Of a DNA stretch of 64,000 nucleotides, positions 21,892 through 33,432 are shown one piece after another. Origin of the DNA: Chalciporus piperatus. Its lineage: Eukaryota > Basidiomycota > Agaricomycetes > Boletales > Boletaceae. The stretch covers positions 1 through 64,000 of the forward strand of contig JBBPTG010000105.1 in NCBI GenBank assembly GCA_038093975.1. The letters run 5' to 3'. The notes beneath the pieces were generated by a model. The model was given only the letters and a program-made list of their open reading frames with translations, ran no database searches and was not told the DNA's origin. Position 1 is the stretch's first letter. Every line of letters begins with the position of its first letter. The position numbers were made by a program, and so were the translations under genes.

Positions 21892-24800
21892 ATGGCACGG
21901 TTGAAGCGCCCCTCAACCACCCGAAACACACAACAGTCTACACTGCAACCTCGTGTCTCTTATCTTGGAACTGGTTTCCAGGTAGTTTGTGGTTTGCGTC
22001 ACCCCACACCTACAGACGTCCTAACTCGCGTGAAGGTTTCACCTGACTTGAGGCCACGCTCGCGGAAGATGTCCACAATCTCAACTCAACTTCGCAATTT
22101 CAAGGAGCCGACGAAAGATCAGCTACTCCACCTCTTCTTTTCAATACCTGAAGTTACCAGCAATGAACCTCCCACCAAAGATGGCGACAAATCAAGCGCC
22201 GTGGAGCTCGAGAAGATGGAGATCAATGCAGTACTTAGTTTGGGTGAACAAGGGATCGAGGATTCATACGTGAGTCCACCCTCATTACTTCTGGAGATGT
22301 GGATGCCGAACGTCGTGTCACTGTGTTCAGGCAGGGAAGCTGCACATCATTCCACCCTACCTCGCGTTCTCGTCCTTAGACCGTAAATCTGTCCGTTTCA
22401 CCATACCGTTGTCGACAGTCCGACGCGTGGAACGGCTCAATGCTCGGGCTGGTGTCTATGCATTGAGCTTGTTAACTTGGCACGGCATGAAGATCGTGAG
22501 TTACCATCAATCTTGGTCGTGTGAAGCGTTGACACCTCTCTCAGATTATCCAGCTTACTTCTCTACGGCCAACGGCAGATGCATTCTGTGCCGTATTGCG
22601 TGAGGCATTAAAAGCAGAACTTCAGAAGGGTCAGATGAAAGCAGTCAAGGGATTTGTGAAGACTTGCTACTCGGAAGCGCTCATATCAACTACATCTTCA
22701 GTCGCAGACAACGAAAGAGAAGACGGGAGCTTGGTCGCAGAGTCCAAAGAAGGATCTCCACATCCAGAAGCAGAGTTCCACGGAGGCCTCGGTCTGAAGT
22801 TCAGGTTTCCGGGTGATCCGAAGAAGTGAGCTTTCTCCCGCGAATATTATTCACCCCCTGAACACTGTTAGACTCCGGGAAGCTTCGAAAGTCAAACTAT
22901 GGACTACATACTTCCGGAGTACGTAGTATCCCTTCTTAACTTGGTCCTCGCGGTAACCTCTGGAATAGCACATGGTCGCAACCTGACCCTGTTGAGATAT
23001 CCCCAGTGTACGCGTCTCGTGCAGGTCGGGTTACCCAATCGACTCCGTGGCTCTCTCTGGGAAACCTTATCTGGCTCTCTCTACCTCCGTTATTTTTACC
23101 CTGGTGTGTATGGCCAGCTTGTCGAGGAAATCAAGGGCAAGCAAAGCACAAGCTTCGAAGACATCGAGAAAGATCTCCATCGCAGTCTGCCCGAGTATGC
23201 TGGGTACCAGTCCGAGGACGGAATCGGCGCTCTTCGTCGTGTATTGCAAGCTTATTCCTTGAAGAACCCTGAAGTTGGCTACTGCCAGGTGCGTCGAAGC
23301 TTGGTTTCGTGTCTTTAGGCATTCCATGACGGCTTCGCTTCAGGCAATGAACATCCTTGCCGCCGCGATTCTCATGTAAGTACTATACACATGTTTACTC
23401 TCTCCGCTCATCGCTAGAGCACAGCTACATGTCGGAGGAACAGGCTTTCTGGCTCCTTGAGGTTTTATGTGACCGCCTTCTACCGGGATACTACAGGTAT
23501 GTTGGCGCCGGGTTATGTCAAGATCGAATTCAACAATTTTACCAGCCCTACCATGCATGGAACGCTTCTCGATCAAAGGGTCTTTGAGTCGTTGGTCGTG
23601 CGTTGCCTCCCCATGATACATGATCACTTCTCGGTCGTCGATGTCCAACTCTCAGTAGCGTCTCTGCCATGGTTCTTGAGCTTGTCAGTATATCCATTCT
23701 GTTGCCTCTCAGCTACTTTACTCATTTTAGTCCAGGTACATCAACAGCATGCCAATGGTGTTTGCCTCTAGGATAGTGGATTGCTTCTTCTGCATGGGCC
23801 CCAAGGTGCTCTTTCAAGTTGGGTACGATATCACTTCCCATTCTTGAGCCAATCACCCGCTGACCGTTCCGTAGACTTGGTTAGTACGCGTTTCTTCTAA
23901 TATGCGATTCCTCATTTCCCTTTGGCCCAATAGCAATCCTCAAGATTAACGGCGAAAAGCTATTGCAAATCCAAGACGACGGGCAGTTCTTGAAGTATGT
24001 TCTTTACATTGCTTGTAGGGAGCGATGTCATTAAACTACTCCAGCTTGATGCGAGAATACTTCGCATCCCTTGGGGAGTCGGCCCATCCGGATGCGTCGG
24101 ATCCTAGAGCTCGTGCCATCACGCGCTTCCAAGAACTTCTTCTAGTATCCTTCCGCGAGTTCGCCGTGATCACCGACGATACGATTCTCTCGGAGCGCCG
24201 AAAGTACCGTAACGAGATTGTCAACAACATCGAGGCGTTCTCCAAACGGGCAGCGATCCGAAACCTCAAGACGCTTGCGAGGTTTACGAAGGATCAAGTA
24301 GGTTTGATCTACGATGCTCTGTACAAGGCAATGTGTGTGGAACCACCCCCGCCTGCTGTCGCCCCTCCGCCTTCGCTGCTTTCCACCAACGACGGCACGC
24401 AGGACAGACCTGAAACGAGAATCGAACTCAAAACTTTCAGAGCCTTCCTTGCCGAGATCTTAACCTGGGCAAGGGACGAGAAAATTGTCCTCAATGGTTT
24501 CCAAGTATGCTGACCACCCACCCACATTCGATCCAAGTTACTCACCCTCTTCTAGCAACGTATCGACCGGGAGGTCCAAGAGCATGAATTTATTGACAGA
24601 CTTTTTTACTTCTGGGATACTGCTTGTCAAGGGTCTTTATCATTCCAGGTAGGTTCTGATGAAGATACATTCCTTTTTGGTACTTACTCGAGCGCTAGGA
24701 CATCGTCTCGGGATTGGATGGTGTGATGTTCAACGATCTCATGGATAACATAGAATGGTTCTTCAACTTGCACGACAAGAATAAGGATGGTTATCTGACG

Positions 24801-25825
24801 AAAGACGAAGTTTTGACGCTTTCTGAATCTTTCTTGGTGAGATCGATGATTTGGCATATCTACTGGACTCTGACAGAGCGCATTCAGTTCATATTCCGGC
24901 ATGAGATTGGAGATGCTTACCTTGGCGCCGTTAGTCGTTTCATGACCAACGCCTTCGAGTACGGCGATACCCTCCTACCGCAAGAAACAAACAAGGAAAC
25001 CGGGAAGATTGAACCGCAACAAATAGGTCACAACCAACCATACCTCAACCTTGCAACGTATGGCACCCTCCAATGTATTGATCCATCCTTATTGACTGCT
25101 GTCCAACAGTTTCCGAATGGTCGTCTTAGCCGACGAAATACTAGAGTCGTTCTTCGAGATAGACTTGTCAGCATCGTTCAAGCTAGCACCCATTCAAGAA
25201 TTGGAGCTGCCAACCGCAGGAGGGGGTTTTCTGGGAGACCTCTGGTCCAACATCGCCTCTGAGGACAATAAGAAAATCTTTCACAAATTTAGCGATGAGC
25301 TCGGGAAGACGATCGGCAAACACCAAGTCATTTACCGGCCCACGATTGGGCGTTACACGAAGTTGGAAGAACCGAAGGCGCGCGAGCCGCTCGTCTCCTC
25401 TGCGTCGAGGTCGACGTTTGCATCGAGCAGCTCGGACACCTTGACCAAGTCCCAGACGTCCTCGTCAAGTCTCACCATTGATGCTGCTGCCGCTCAGGAC
25501 AATGGTCCTCCTTCGTCGGCGCTGGCGTCTGCCTTCTCGCCCATGCCACATGTCAAAGCGGTCAATGCGGCATTCATGGAGAGGACGCCGTTTGCTATTG
25601 ACGACGCAGGTGATGATGACGATGACAGTGACTTGGATATGGTTCATGGGGATGACGATGAGGTCATGGACGAAGTTGATGCTTTCCTGGAAGCGCATGA
25701 TTCTGGTCTCACAGATGCAGATAAAGAGGTTGCGAAAGGTCAGCGTTTACATATGTGTGAAGTAGCGGTATCATGCTGACACATCTCATTTGAATCTAGA
25801 CCTTCTCAACGCCAAGCCGGTGTAG
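21892..25825 (+). CDS. GRAM-TBC-EF-hand Rab GTPase-activating protein
   Basis: Seventeen exons, including a 5-nt exon at 23875-23879; 1033 residues if the first ATG is used. Order of parts: N-terminal linker, GRAM-like domain ([19 protein letters not shown], then [20 protein letters not shown]), TBC domain, then an EF-hand region and an acidic tail. TBC hallmarks are present: [16 protein letters not shown], the arginine-finger motif [11 protein letters not shown] and the glutamine-finger motif VGYCQAMN, so it should be catalytically competent. One canonical calcium-binding loop reads [12 protein letters not shown]. This is the TBC1D8/TBC1D9 and yeast GYP2-like architecture, which stimulates GTP hydrolysis by Rab proteins in membrane traffic. 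ATG 22069 ([16 protein letters not shown]) may be the real start, because the first 59 codons look unlike protein. Confidence 0.92.
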
Positions 25826-26012
25826 GGGAGGAAACTATGTAGAACGCACCTTGAGGATGATTTCTTGTGTACTTTTACTGCATACCTTTCTGCTTTCGTA
25901 TCCCTATCCCCTGCAAGTCATGGAAACGTTGGGTAAAACCACAGCATAACAAACAAGATAATACAACGATACACGATCGAAATGAAAGCTACAGAAATCC
26001 AGATGAAAAAGT

Positions 26013-27473
26013 TTAGCTAGGTGGCCCACGGTCTGACCATATTCGAATCGCAAGGTCCGGATCTATTGAACCAGACGCTATCATGTTTTGTTGAGGATGG
26101 GTCTGTAGACGGCACCGTTCAAGTTATGTTGACTTCGAGGAGACGGATCACTTACAGCTACAGCAACGACAACGCCTGAGGTCCTCATGAGTGCATGAAG
26201 GATAACAAGGTTGAGTTGCGTACCTGAGTGACCTTCCAGTGTTTGCATGATTTCGCGACTCTGTAGATCCCAGATATACACTTTGTTGTCTTCACTGCCG
26301 GACACTATCCATTTCCCACCCGTCACACTGAAACAAGCTGCTATGCAGTACTTCTCGTTCTTGTGACCCATGTATGTTTTTAGGCAACGGGAGGTGTGGT
26401 AATCCCAGAGGCGGATCGCACTATCGTGCGCCGTGGACAGGATATATTTTGAGTTGGGTGAGAACTGCACGTGTTGACTGACGCAAAGTCGTATGAGGCC
26501 AGTCCAAAGGATGTAGAGAGTGATGTACTCACCACACTGCGTCGTGTCCCTCCGTCAGTGTTTTAAGACACTGCCCTGTGGAGGTATTCCAGATTCGACT
26601 GTGAAGCCAATTAAACGAATGTCGATGGATCAATTAGTTTGGCAATCTCACATTAGTCCATCAAGCGCACAGGAGACAACGAGAGTGGCATCCCGGTTGA
26701 AATGCACAGCGGTGACATAGTCTAGATGGCCGTTCAATGTCTTCGAGCACTTGCCTGAGCTGACGAAGTGAGCATTCGGCTTCTCTTTCAGTGGCAACCA
26801 GGATGGGCAGACCTCTCGCAATGTTCCAGATGCGAACATCACCATCACAACCTCCAGATACCAACATATCTGAGGCGGTATTGTAATTCACGCAGAATAC
26901 GAAGCTCGTGTGGCCTCGTAGTTGTTTTGTAGCTAGACCCTAGCCCACAAGCGTTATTATATACAGATATATTGCATGAGGATGAACGCACAGTGTCTAC
27001 GTTCCATATCCGTATGGTCGTGTCATCTGATCCGGACGCCAAGTACATGCCATCTGTGGACCAGGCAATGTCAGAGAGCCCCTTGGTGTGACCATTCAAG
27101 TTTCGTATCAGCTCTCCAGTAAATGGGGACCATATCTTTATCACGTTATCGGCAGCTAGGTTCAAGGGGCGTTCAGGTTAGGAAGCACAAGTATTGAACT
27201 AGGGAACGTACCGCAAGAGGCGAGAAGGGTGCCATCAGGGCTGAACTTTACAGCTGATATGGACTGACTATGACCGCGTAATGTGTGTCTAAGCTGATAG
27301 TTTGGCCGTTCACGGTGGGTAGCTTGAGGAGTCGGAGGTGGAGGCTGGACCACGGACACGGGGGGAGCTGGGACTGGTACAGGTGGAGCGGGAACTTGAG
27401 GATCATCTTCGGTTGTCTGTGATCCATTTTCATCATCCGTTGTCGATTCATCCATGCCAGCCAGCGGATCCAT
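26013..27473 (-). CDS. SWD3: WD40 protein of the WDR5/SWD3 type (COMPASS subunit)
   Basis: Several exons, start ATG 27473, stop at 26013. A disordered Pro-rich leader ([20 protein letters not shown]) precedes seven WD40 repeats: [74 protein letters not shown], then [40 protein letters not shown] and a last repeat in [20 protein letters not shown]. The repeat wording is that of WDR5/Swd3, the scaffold of the Set1 H3K4 methyltransferase complex, which binds arginine-containing WIN motifs. It is divergently transcribed from the EngB-type GTPase with 147 bp between the start codons, so the two probably share a promoter. Confidence 0.9.
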
Positions 27474-27620
27474 CGTATAAGGTAGGAATACAAAGATAGA
27501 TGATGACAACAAACTCTCGGACGAGTTTGTGCATATTTGGCGAAGGCTTTGGAATCTAACAAGGCCAAACAACGTCGCGTTCTTCCAAGCCCAGATCAAC
27601 AAGTTGACTGTTCCACAGGC

Positions 27621-28554
27621 ATGTCGTTGTGGCAGTCCGGCTGTCGAAGAATTCAGCTCTCGTCATTTGTGAAAGGATCACAACATTCAATATCGCGAAA
27701 TAGCTCTACAAACGCGAAAGCAATATTCCAAAATGCGGGTTCTGCTGAGTTTCTTGTGTCCGTGACGGACTCCCATTCGATGCCACACCTCAATCGACTA
27801 CCGGAAGTGAGTTGAACCACATTCATCGCTCAATGGATTGACTTCTTGCTCATAAGGTGATTGTCACCGGTAAGCAGACGCAAATTCAAATTGCAGTTCC
27901 CCTTTGATTGACTCTGTTAATAGGGCGAGCAAACGTCGGCAAGTCGTGTCTGCTAAATGCAGCCCTCGGGCGCAAAGACCTACTTTTTACAAGCAAGAAG
28001 GCTGTCAGTACCCTCATGCACTAGTGCGCGTCAGTTCACGTATTATTTTGCAGGGTCGAACACAAACTCTGAACTTTTTCAGAGTTGGACCACCCCCTGG
28101 TAAGTTGGTTGTTGTCGACTCCCCTGGATACGGTTCACGAGGACGCTCGGAATGGGGCGCGGTCTTTAACCACTATATCATGAATCGCGAGGAGTGAGTT
28201 GCGCTCAACTTGTTCAACTGCACTCCTGCTAACCCCCGACCATCAAGGTTGCGGCGGATCTACATATTGCTACCTGCCCCTCACGGTTTGCGATCAACCG
28301 ACGAAGCCATGCTAGCCGAGCTAGACAGTCTGGTTCAACAGTCTGGCGGCACGAAATTCACGTTACAAGCGGTAATCACGAAAGCGGACCAACTCAGGGA
28401 CAATGGTCGAGAACAGGTCGACCGCATGAAGACCGCCATCTTTCAAGCTGCGCCGACATGTCTTCCGCCAATTATCACCGCCTGTCCCCCAAAGGGCATG
28501 CCTTTTGGCATCGAGCTAGTCCGTAAATCAATAGCGGAGTGTTGTGGACTATGA
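27621..28554 (+). CDS. EngB/YihA-type GTPase, probably mitochondrial ribosome assembly
   Basis: Five exons: 27621..27806, 27857..27869 (13 nt), 27924..28003, 28054..28193, 28248..28554; 241 residues. The N-terminus (MSLWQSGCRRIQLSSFVKG) is basic and Ser rich without acids, typical of a mitochondrial presequence. G1 is GRANVGKS (residues 67-73), the conserved GRTQTLNFF switch follows, G3 is DSPG in VVVDSPGYG, G4 is TKAD, and the ending is GIELVRKSIAEC. This is the TrmE-Era-EngA-EngB branch of translation GTPases, close to human GTPBP8 and yeast YDR336W. The role in mitochondrial large-subunit assembly is known for the family and inferred here. The open frame extends upstream only through a TTG, so ATG 27621 is chosen. 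Confidence 0.9.
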
Positions 28555-30164
28555 TTGTATAGCATCACCTACCGGTCCTTGTGCGCTTTGTCGGTATGCT
28601 TTGGGGGATCTATTCCTTTATCCGCCATCAAGGACCAACGAACTCAAATCCCGCAGCCTCCTTGAACTTGCGCGTCAAACGCTCGCTCGATCTTGCCTCG
28701 CCGTCACTCTAATCCCCATCATCATCAGTTCATCCGGGAACGTCACAGATGCGCCTGACCTCGTTTCCTCCAACATGCCACAAATGGAGTTTCATCATAA
28801 GAGCTCCTGGGCTACTTGTACTACGAAAAGTTTCGACACTCGCGTGAGTATCTGGGGAACTTTTACGGCATGCTTCCATTTTGCGGAAGTGTGCGGGTGG
28901 CTGTTATCCACGCTACATAGTCAGCTGGAGTTCCAGGCCTAGGTGAACGCAGCATGTGCGGAGATCACTCAACAGAAAGAACCATCTCTGTTGAGTTCGT
29001 TGTCCACAGTTCTTTTTATTTCTGTCCACTGAGCAGATCGTTCAGTTCACATGTCAAATCGTTCCCCCTGCCCTACCGTGCCCCGTTTCCGTAACTTCGC
29101 ACTTGGTACTTATTAGCGCTGGGATCCTATGCTATTAATGTCCGTGTTCTTCGCTTCACCATACTGGCTTTCCCCATGATTCCCAGTCTTACCTGTTGTG
29201 CCAAAATCTTCAAGGGCCTCTTCGCCCATTTAACATCATCAGCCTTATACCCATATCCTCCGCTGGGTTACGATCATCTAGATCTCGGTACGAAGGACAG
29301 TCATCTTGTCCTCCTTCCTCTCTCGCTGGGAGTGGTGGTGCTCGTGCCCGTCCCCACCTCTCCGAGGTGCAGGAACCCCGAACAAATTCCATTAAAAGCG
29401 ATGGACTCCTATCCAGCTGTCAATTCACAAGACACGTTTTGCGAATCCTCGGTACGAGAGTCAGGCGACGAGAAAGCCATGCCCATATGAGGTGAGTCCT
29501 CTGTCCACCAAGGACGTCAAGTATGTATTGACCGGTGTTGTTATCCACAGCATCCCTAAACCAAAATCATTCGGACACGCATCTCGCGCCGAAGTTTCTT
29601 GACTAGTGCATTTGTGTCCCATTTCCCTTTTGCAAAAACCGAATCTTTTTGTGCGTTCACTTCTTGTGCTGTCGGCTATTCCGTTTCTTATAGGTTACCT
29701 TTTGATACAGTAGGTTGTAAACCCGGCGAAAACCCCTATGTCCCCATGTGCCAGCCGTTTCACCCACCATTTCGGTATATCATCCACGAGAAAATTGATT
29801 TCCTCCTTGTACTCTCGTGTATAACGATATGACGCGCATCGCAATTGATTCGTCATTGTTTTGAGTGTCGCGGGAAGCTTCCGGCGGGAAACGACCAAAA
29901 CGGCTGGGTCGAGACTAGCATGCCACGCATATCTACTCGAATTCACGGAGCCTAACTTAAAGGGATCAGTCTTTTGATAAAACCCCAAAGTTGTCACACT
30001 AGGGATAGGGCAAAGAGCAATCGAGCAACCCTGACATTCAAGTACAGAAAATGAAAGATGTCAACCTACGAGCGTGTTACAATTACAGCACGAGAACAGA
30101 CACAATTGCACTAAGCAGCGATAGCGACGAGTTCGGTGAGAGACTCTTTCAATGAATTCAAAGT
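28555..30164. other. Intergenic, no supported gene
   Basis: 1.6 kb between the convergent EngB-type and pirin genes. Open frames at 28544-28942, 29196-29495 and 29599-29832 were checked: none has family likeness, good codon flow or splice sites that extend it. The 29196 frame is the most protein-like (basic, Ser-rich) and could be a small gene, but I cannot support it. Confidence 0.5.
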
Positions 30165-31186
30165 TTACTCCAAGTCGAAAAGCAAAACCTCGGCGATTCC
30201 TTGACCATCGTTTTCAAGCCGGAGCTCGGCGCCTGGCTCATAGGTTAGATATGCACCGTCACCTTCCCGCAACTCGATTTGCGGTCCGTTAGCCTGGGAG
30301 CCAACCCTCAGAGTGACACCCTGTGCTGGCCCTGGATTATATCCGGATTTCTGAATGACATGAATATATCCTTTCTTTCGCTGACTGTTTCCAGCCGGGA
30401 TGTGGACGAGCGAGATGCCAGGGTGGATGAGCGAGGCATACATCCGCAGCTCCGAACGGATCGGCGCAGGACCGCTGGTCTCTCTTTGCAGAGAAACGCC
30501 GGGAGCATTGTCCGGAGCGACGAGAAGAACAAATCGGTTTTTCTTCTCTTCGTCAGTGAAATGTCTGGCAGACAAAGATATCAGGGACGGTTTGCCTCCG
30601 GAATGAAAAATGAGAAGAGCGTGGACGTGGACTCTCTTTCGGACATACCTCGTGAAGTACGTGGGCTTTCCTTTGCCTTGCCCAGGGCGAGGCGATGCCC
30701 AAATCTGGCAGAAATGAACGTCTTGGCTGCCGTAGGCTTTTTCAGAATGAGAGATGCCTGAACCCGTGGAAGTCATTTGGAGTGCACCGCGAGAGAGGAT
30801 CTCCGTGTTGCCCATGGAGTCCTGACTGTTTCGGAGAATGAATTTCATATCATGATGCTCGAGCAGGGAAGAATATAGATACTTACTGTTCCAATTGACC
30901 ACCGATAACATAGGAGAATATCTCATACGTCTGGTGACTGTGCGTGCCAAAGCCTGTGTGAGCAGCGACACGATCCTCATTAAGGACACGAAGGGGGCCC
31001 CAAGCCTCGTAACGCGGGTCCTGATATCTACGGCGTGTTTCGTTGAGTACCAAGACTAATTTTCGAGCCTGAATGCACGTACCCAGCGAAGGCAAACGTG
31101 TGGAAGGTCTTCAACCAACCGTGATCAGCGTGACCACGTTCATCGCTGCGGCGAGGAATGATTTGTACACTCTTGTTCGAGGACAT
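30165..31186 (-). CDS. Pirin family protein (quercetinase-like cupin)
   Basis: Four exons: 31186..31083, 31027..30887, 30825..30649, 30564..30165; 273 residues. Two cupin domains; the N-terminal one has the pirin signature FGTHSHQTYEIFSYVI with metal ligands His64 and His66, and the second part SGISHSEKA with His108 and Glu110. DERGHADHGWLKTFHTF at residues 15-31 is also typical. The C-terminal cupin (GDGAYLTYEPGAELRL) lacks a full metal set. Pirins are Fe(II) proteins acting as transcription cofactors or as quercetin 2,3-dioxygenases; this YhhW/YhaK-like subtype more often shows the enzyme activity. Which applies here is unknown. Start is the first ATG (MSSNKSVQ). Confidence 0.92.
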
Positions 31187-33432
31187 TGTAGTAGTGTCTG
31201 AAGAAAGTGAACGGATGAAAAGGGGTGATCTGAGGAGCGGAGTAGAGCTGTGGCGGATAAATGATATTCGGGTGGGGTAGATACACCTAGATGCTGTGTT
31301 GATTAATCGCGAAATGGTGGGCTGAGGGAACAGATGATGACAGCTACGATAATCCACTTTTTATATCCGGCAAATTGTCAGATACGTTTGGGACGTCGAG
31401 GCTAGGCTTACGATGAAGATCAAACATCCTCCACAGGGGCTTGCCATTCCGGGCAATAGTACACTCACGTGTTCACACGAAATTGCTAAGGCCATCACTA
31501 AGCTAGACAGTTTGAAGAAGGTCATGAAACTTGCAGCCTTGGTCATACATTGGAAAGTTCAGTCCAGACAGAAAGGTTTTCATTAATGAGCACTGGCCCT
31601 GCTTACTTGGATCAAGAATATGGCTCGATGTGGTGAAATTGCCAGAATGTGCCCCACAAATCGTACCGATCTAACGCCGTTCGATCATCTTTCAGCCTTC
31701 CCCAACTAGCTATGCGCTAGTTCAAGTTTTACTAATGAACCATCATTGAAGTACGATTGCTCTCCTTCCTCCTGCACATATTGTCGATACCAGAAGACAC
31801 GAGGACGTGAACCATATGGCACTCACAGTCCGTAACTCTTCCCCCAGCGATGCAGTTTAGCAGAAGCACTGCGTTGTCGACTGCATGTAAATACCTGTTG
31901 ATGGTGTCTTTTACCGTTACCGAGTACACATCAGCAGGTGCTCAAAGTGACCTTAGCGTCAGTGCGCGGGTAAGCAGTAGTTAACCAAACGGCTCACGGG
32001 ATCAGGGGGCAGCTGACCGCTGAACGTACCTCTCGTCAATGATGCCCATACTAGTAGGGAGCTGCCTTGGGAGGGGACCAACGTCACCCAATTCTAGACG
32101 AATAGGTATCTGAGGTCGGGGCTCATCATCAAGTTTACTCCTTTCAGAGGAATATAAATCAGGTAACTCGTCATGGGGTCAATCGCGCCGATGATGATTA
32201 TTTCATCTACTCACCTGAGTCGCATCTAACCATTCCGAGCGCCTCTCTCTTTCGGAGAGGCAACCCATATAAATAGCCGCCCATACGCATGGGCAGAATC
32301 AAGGTTCACGAACGAGTACTCGTGTTCGTCCATGATGCGCGAACGTCCCCCTTCGTAGCATTCATTCACACCCCAGCGTCTCGCCTTGCCCGAATTTCCC
32401 TATCAGGGAACAACCAACAACACGCACCTTTCAAAGATTCAAGACCACACGGAGCTTATGCGGTCGCAGGCAGATCGATCGTGAACCGTTTCTTAGGGAG
32501 ATGATCAGCAGGTTCAGCACAAACCAAGTCCTCAGTGTGGTCGCTCACGATCACAGAGGCAATGGATAACCTTTCAGGAACACGCAGGTTTCTGGAGGAG
32601 GAGAAGCCTGTTCTGTGACGCCTCGACGCGCATGCGGCCCCGGCCCCTTGTCCCTTGTTGTTTTTGTTCAGGGGGAAAAGGTCACCGTATGAGTGTCAGG
32701 GACGCACGATCGGATGATGAGCTGATGTACCTAGATACAATGTACTCACCGAAAGAGCCCCGTGACGGACAAACGATGCAAGGCTCCGAGGGAAGCGCGT
32801 TTGTCCTGGTTATGCGATCGTGTTCAATGACTCGGCACCCAAATCTAGGGAGATGCGGGACCCGAGAGATAATCTGAGATGGCGTTTTCCCAATCGTCTT
32901 GTTTTTGTGTGCGTCCACAAGCCGTCAGAATCATTTGAGACTTGGCTTGGCATGTGTGATGGTCAATTCGTACCGCGTCGACTCAGTCACCAGACTAGTC
33001 GACTCACATAGCAAGAGACAATGCCCGACACAACGGCAACTATAGGTTGGGTCACGGTGAACTTTGTCAGAGGTATTCTTGTATAGGGACCTGAATCAGA
33101 CCCGCAACGCGTTCACAAAACTGCAGATTCGCAAACAACCTAGATCGCGTGTATATACTAGCACCTGCGTATGATATAGGTATGTGGTATCGAACTTCCA
33201 TTAGGGACCACGAGGCCATTCTAAGCTACATAGCGATGGACGATCCAGAGGGCCATACCAGCAATCGCAGGACATACTTTTGAGGGTATAGGTCTGATGG
33301 GGGGTATAAGCAGAAACACAACGGGGAGGGGCTGCACCGAGACGCCCTAGGACCGACAGTGCAAATCAGCAACCTGTCGTGCCAGCGGCAGCATATGCGC
33401 GAGGGTGGCGCGAGGGGGGTAACTGGAATCAG
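31187..33432. other. Gene-poor spacer
   Basis: 2.2 kb with no supported gene apart from the pirin promoter at its left edge. A 61-codon minus-strand frame (31361-31546) begins with a signal-like hydrophobic stretch but ends without any recognisable domain. GC content and codon use drift; no repeats of note were seen. Confidence 0.5.
31358..31365 (-). promoter_or_regulatory. TATA-like box upstream of pirin gene
   Basis: TATAAAAA on the minus strand, about 175 bp upstream of the pirin ATG (31186). Position fits a core promoter with an untranslated leader of about 140 nt. Confidence 0.45.

Noticed and set aside
27537..27620. Longer N-terminus of the EngB-type GTPase
   Set aside because: Would start at TTG; ATG 27621 gives a better presequence.
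28544..28942. 132-codon frame after the EngB-type gene
   Set aside because: Starts in the stop region of the GTPase gene, no family likeness, no splice support.
31187..31357. N-terminal, Arg/Ser-rich extension of pirin resembling a mitochondrial presequence
   Set aside because: The frame is open upstream of the pirin ATG but its only start-like codon at 31357 is GTG; no ATG exists in frame and a TATA-like box lies directly there, so it is 5' leader.
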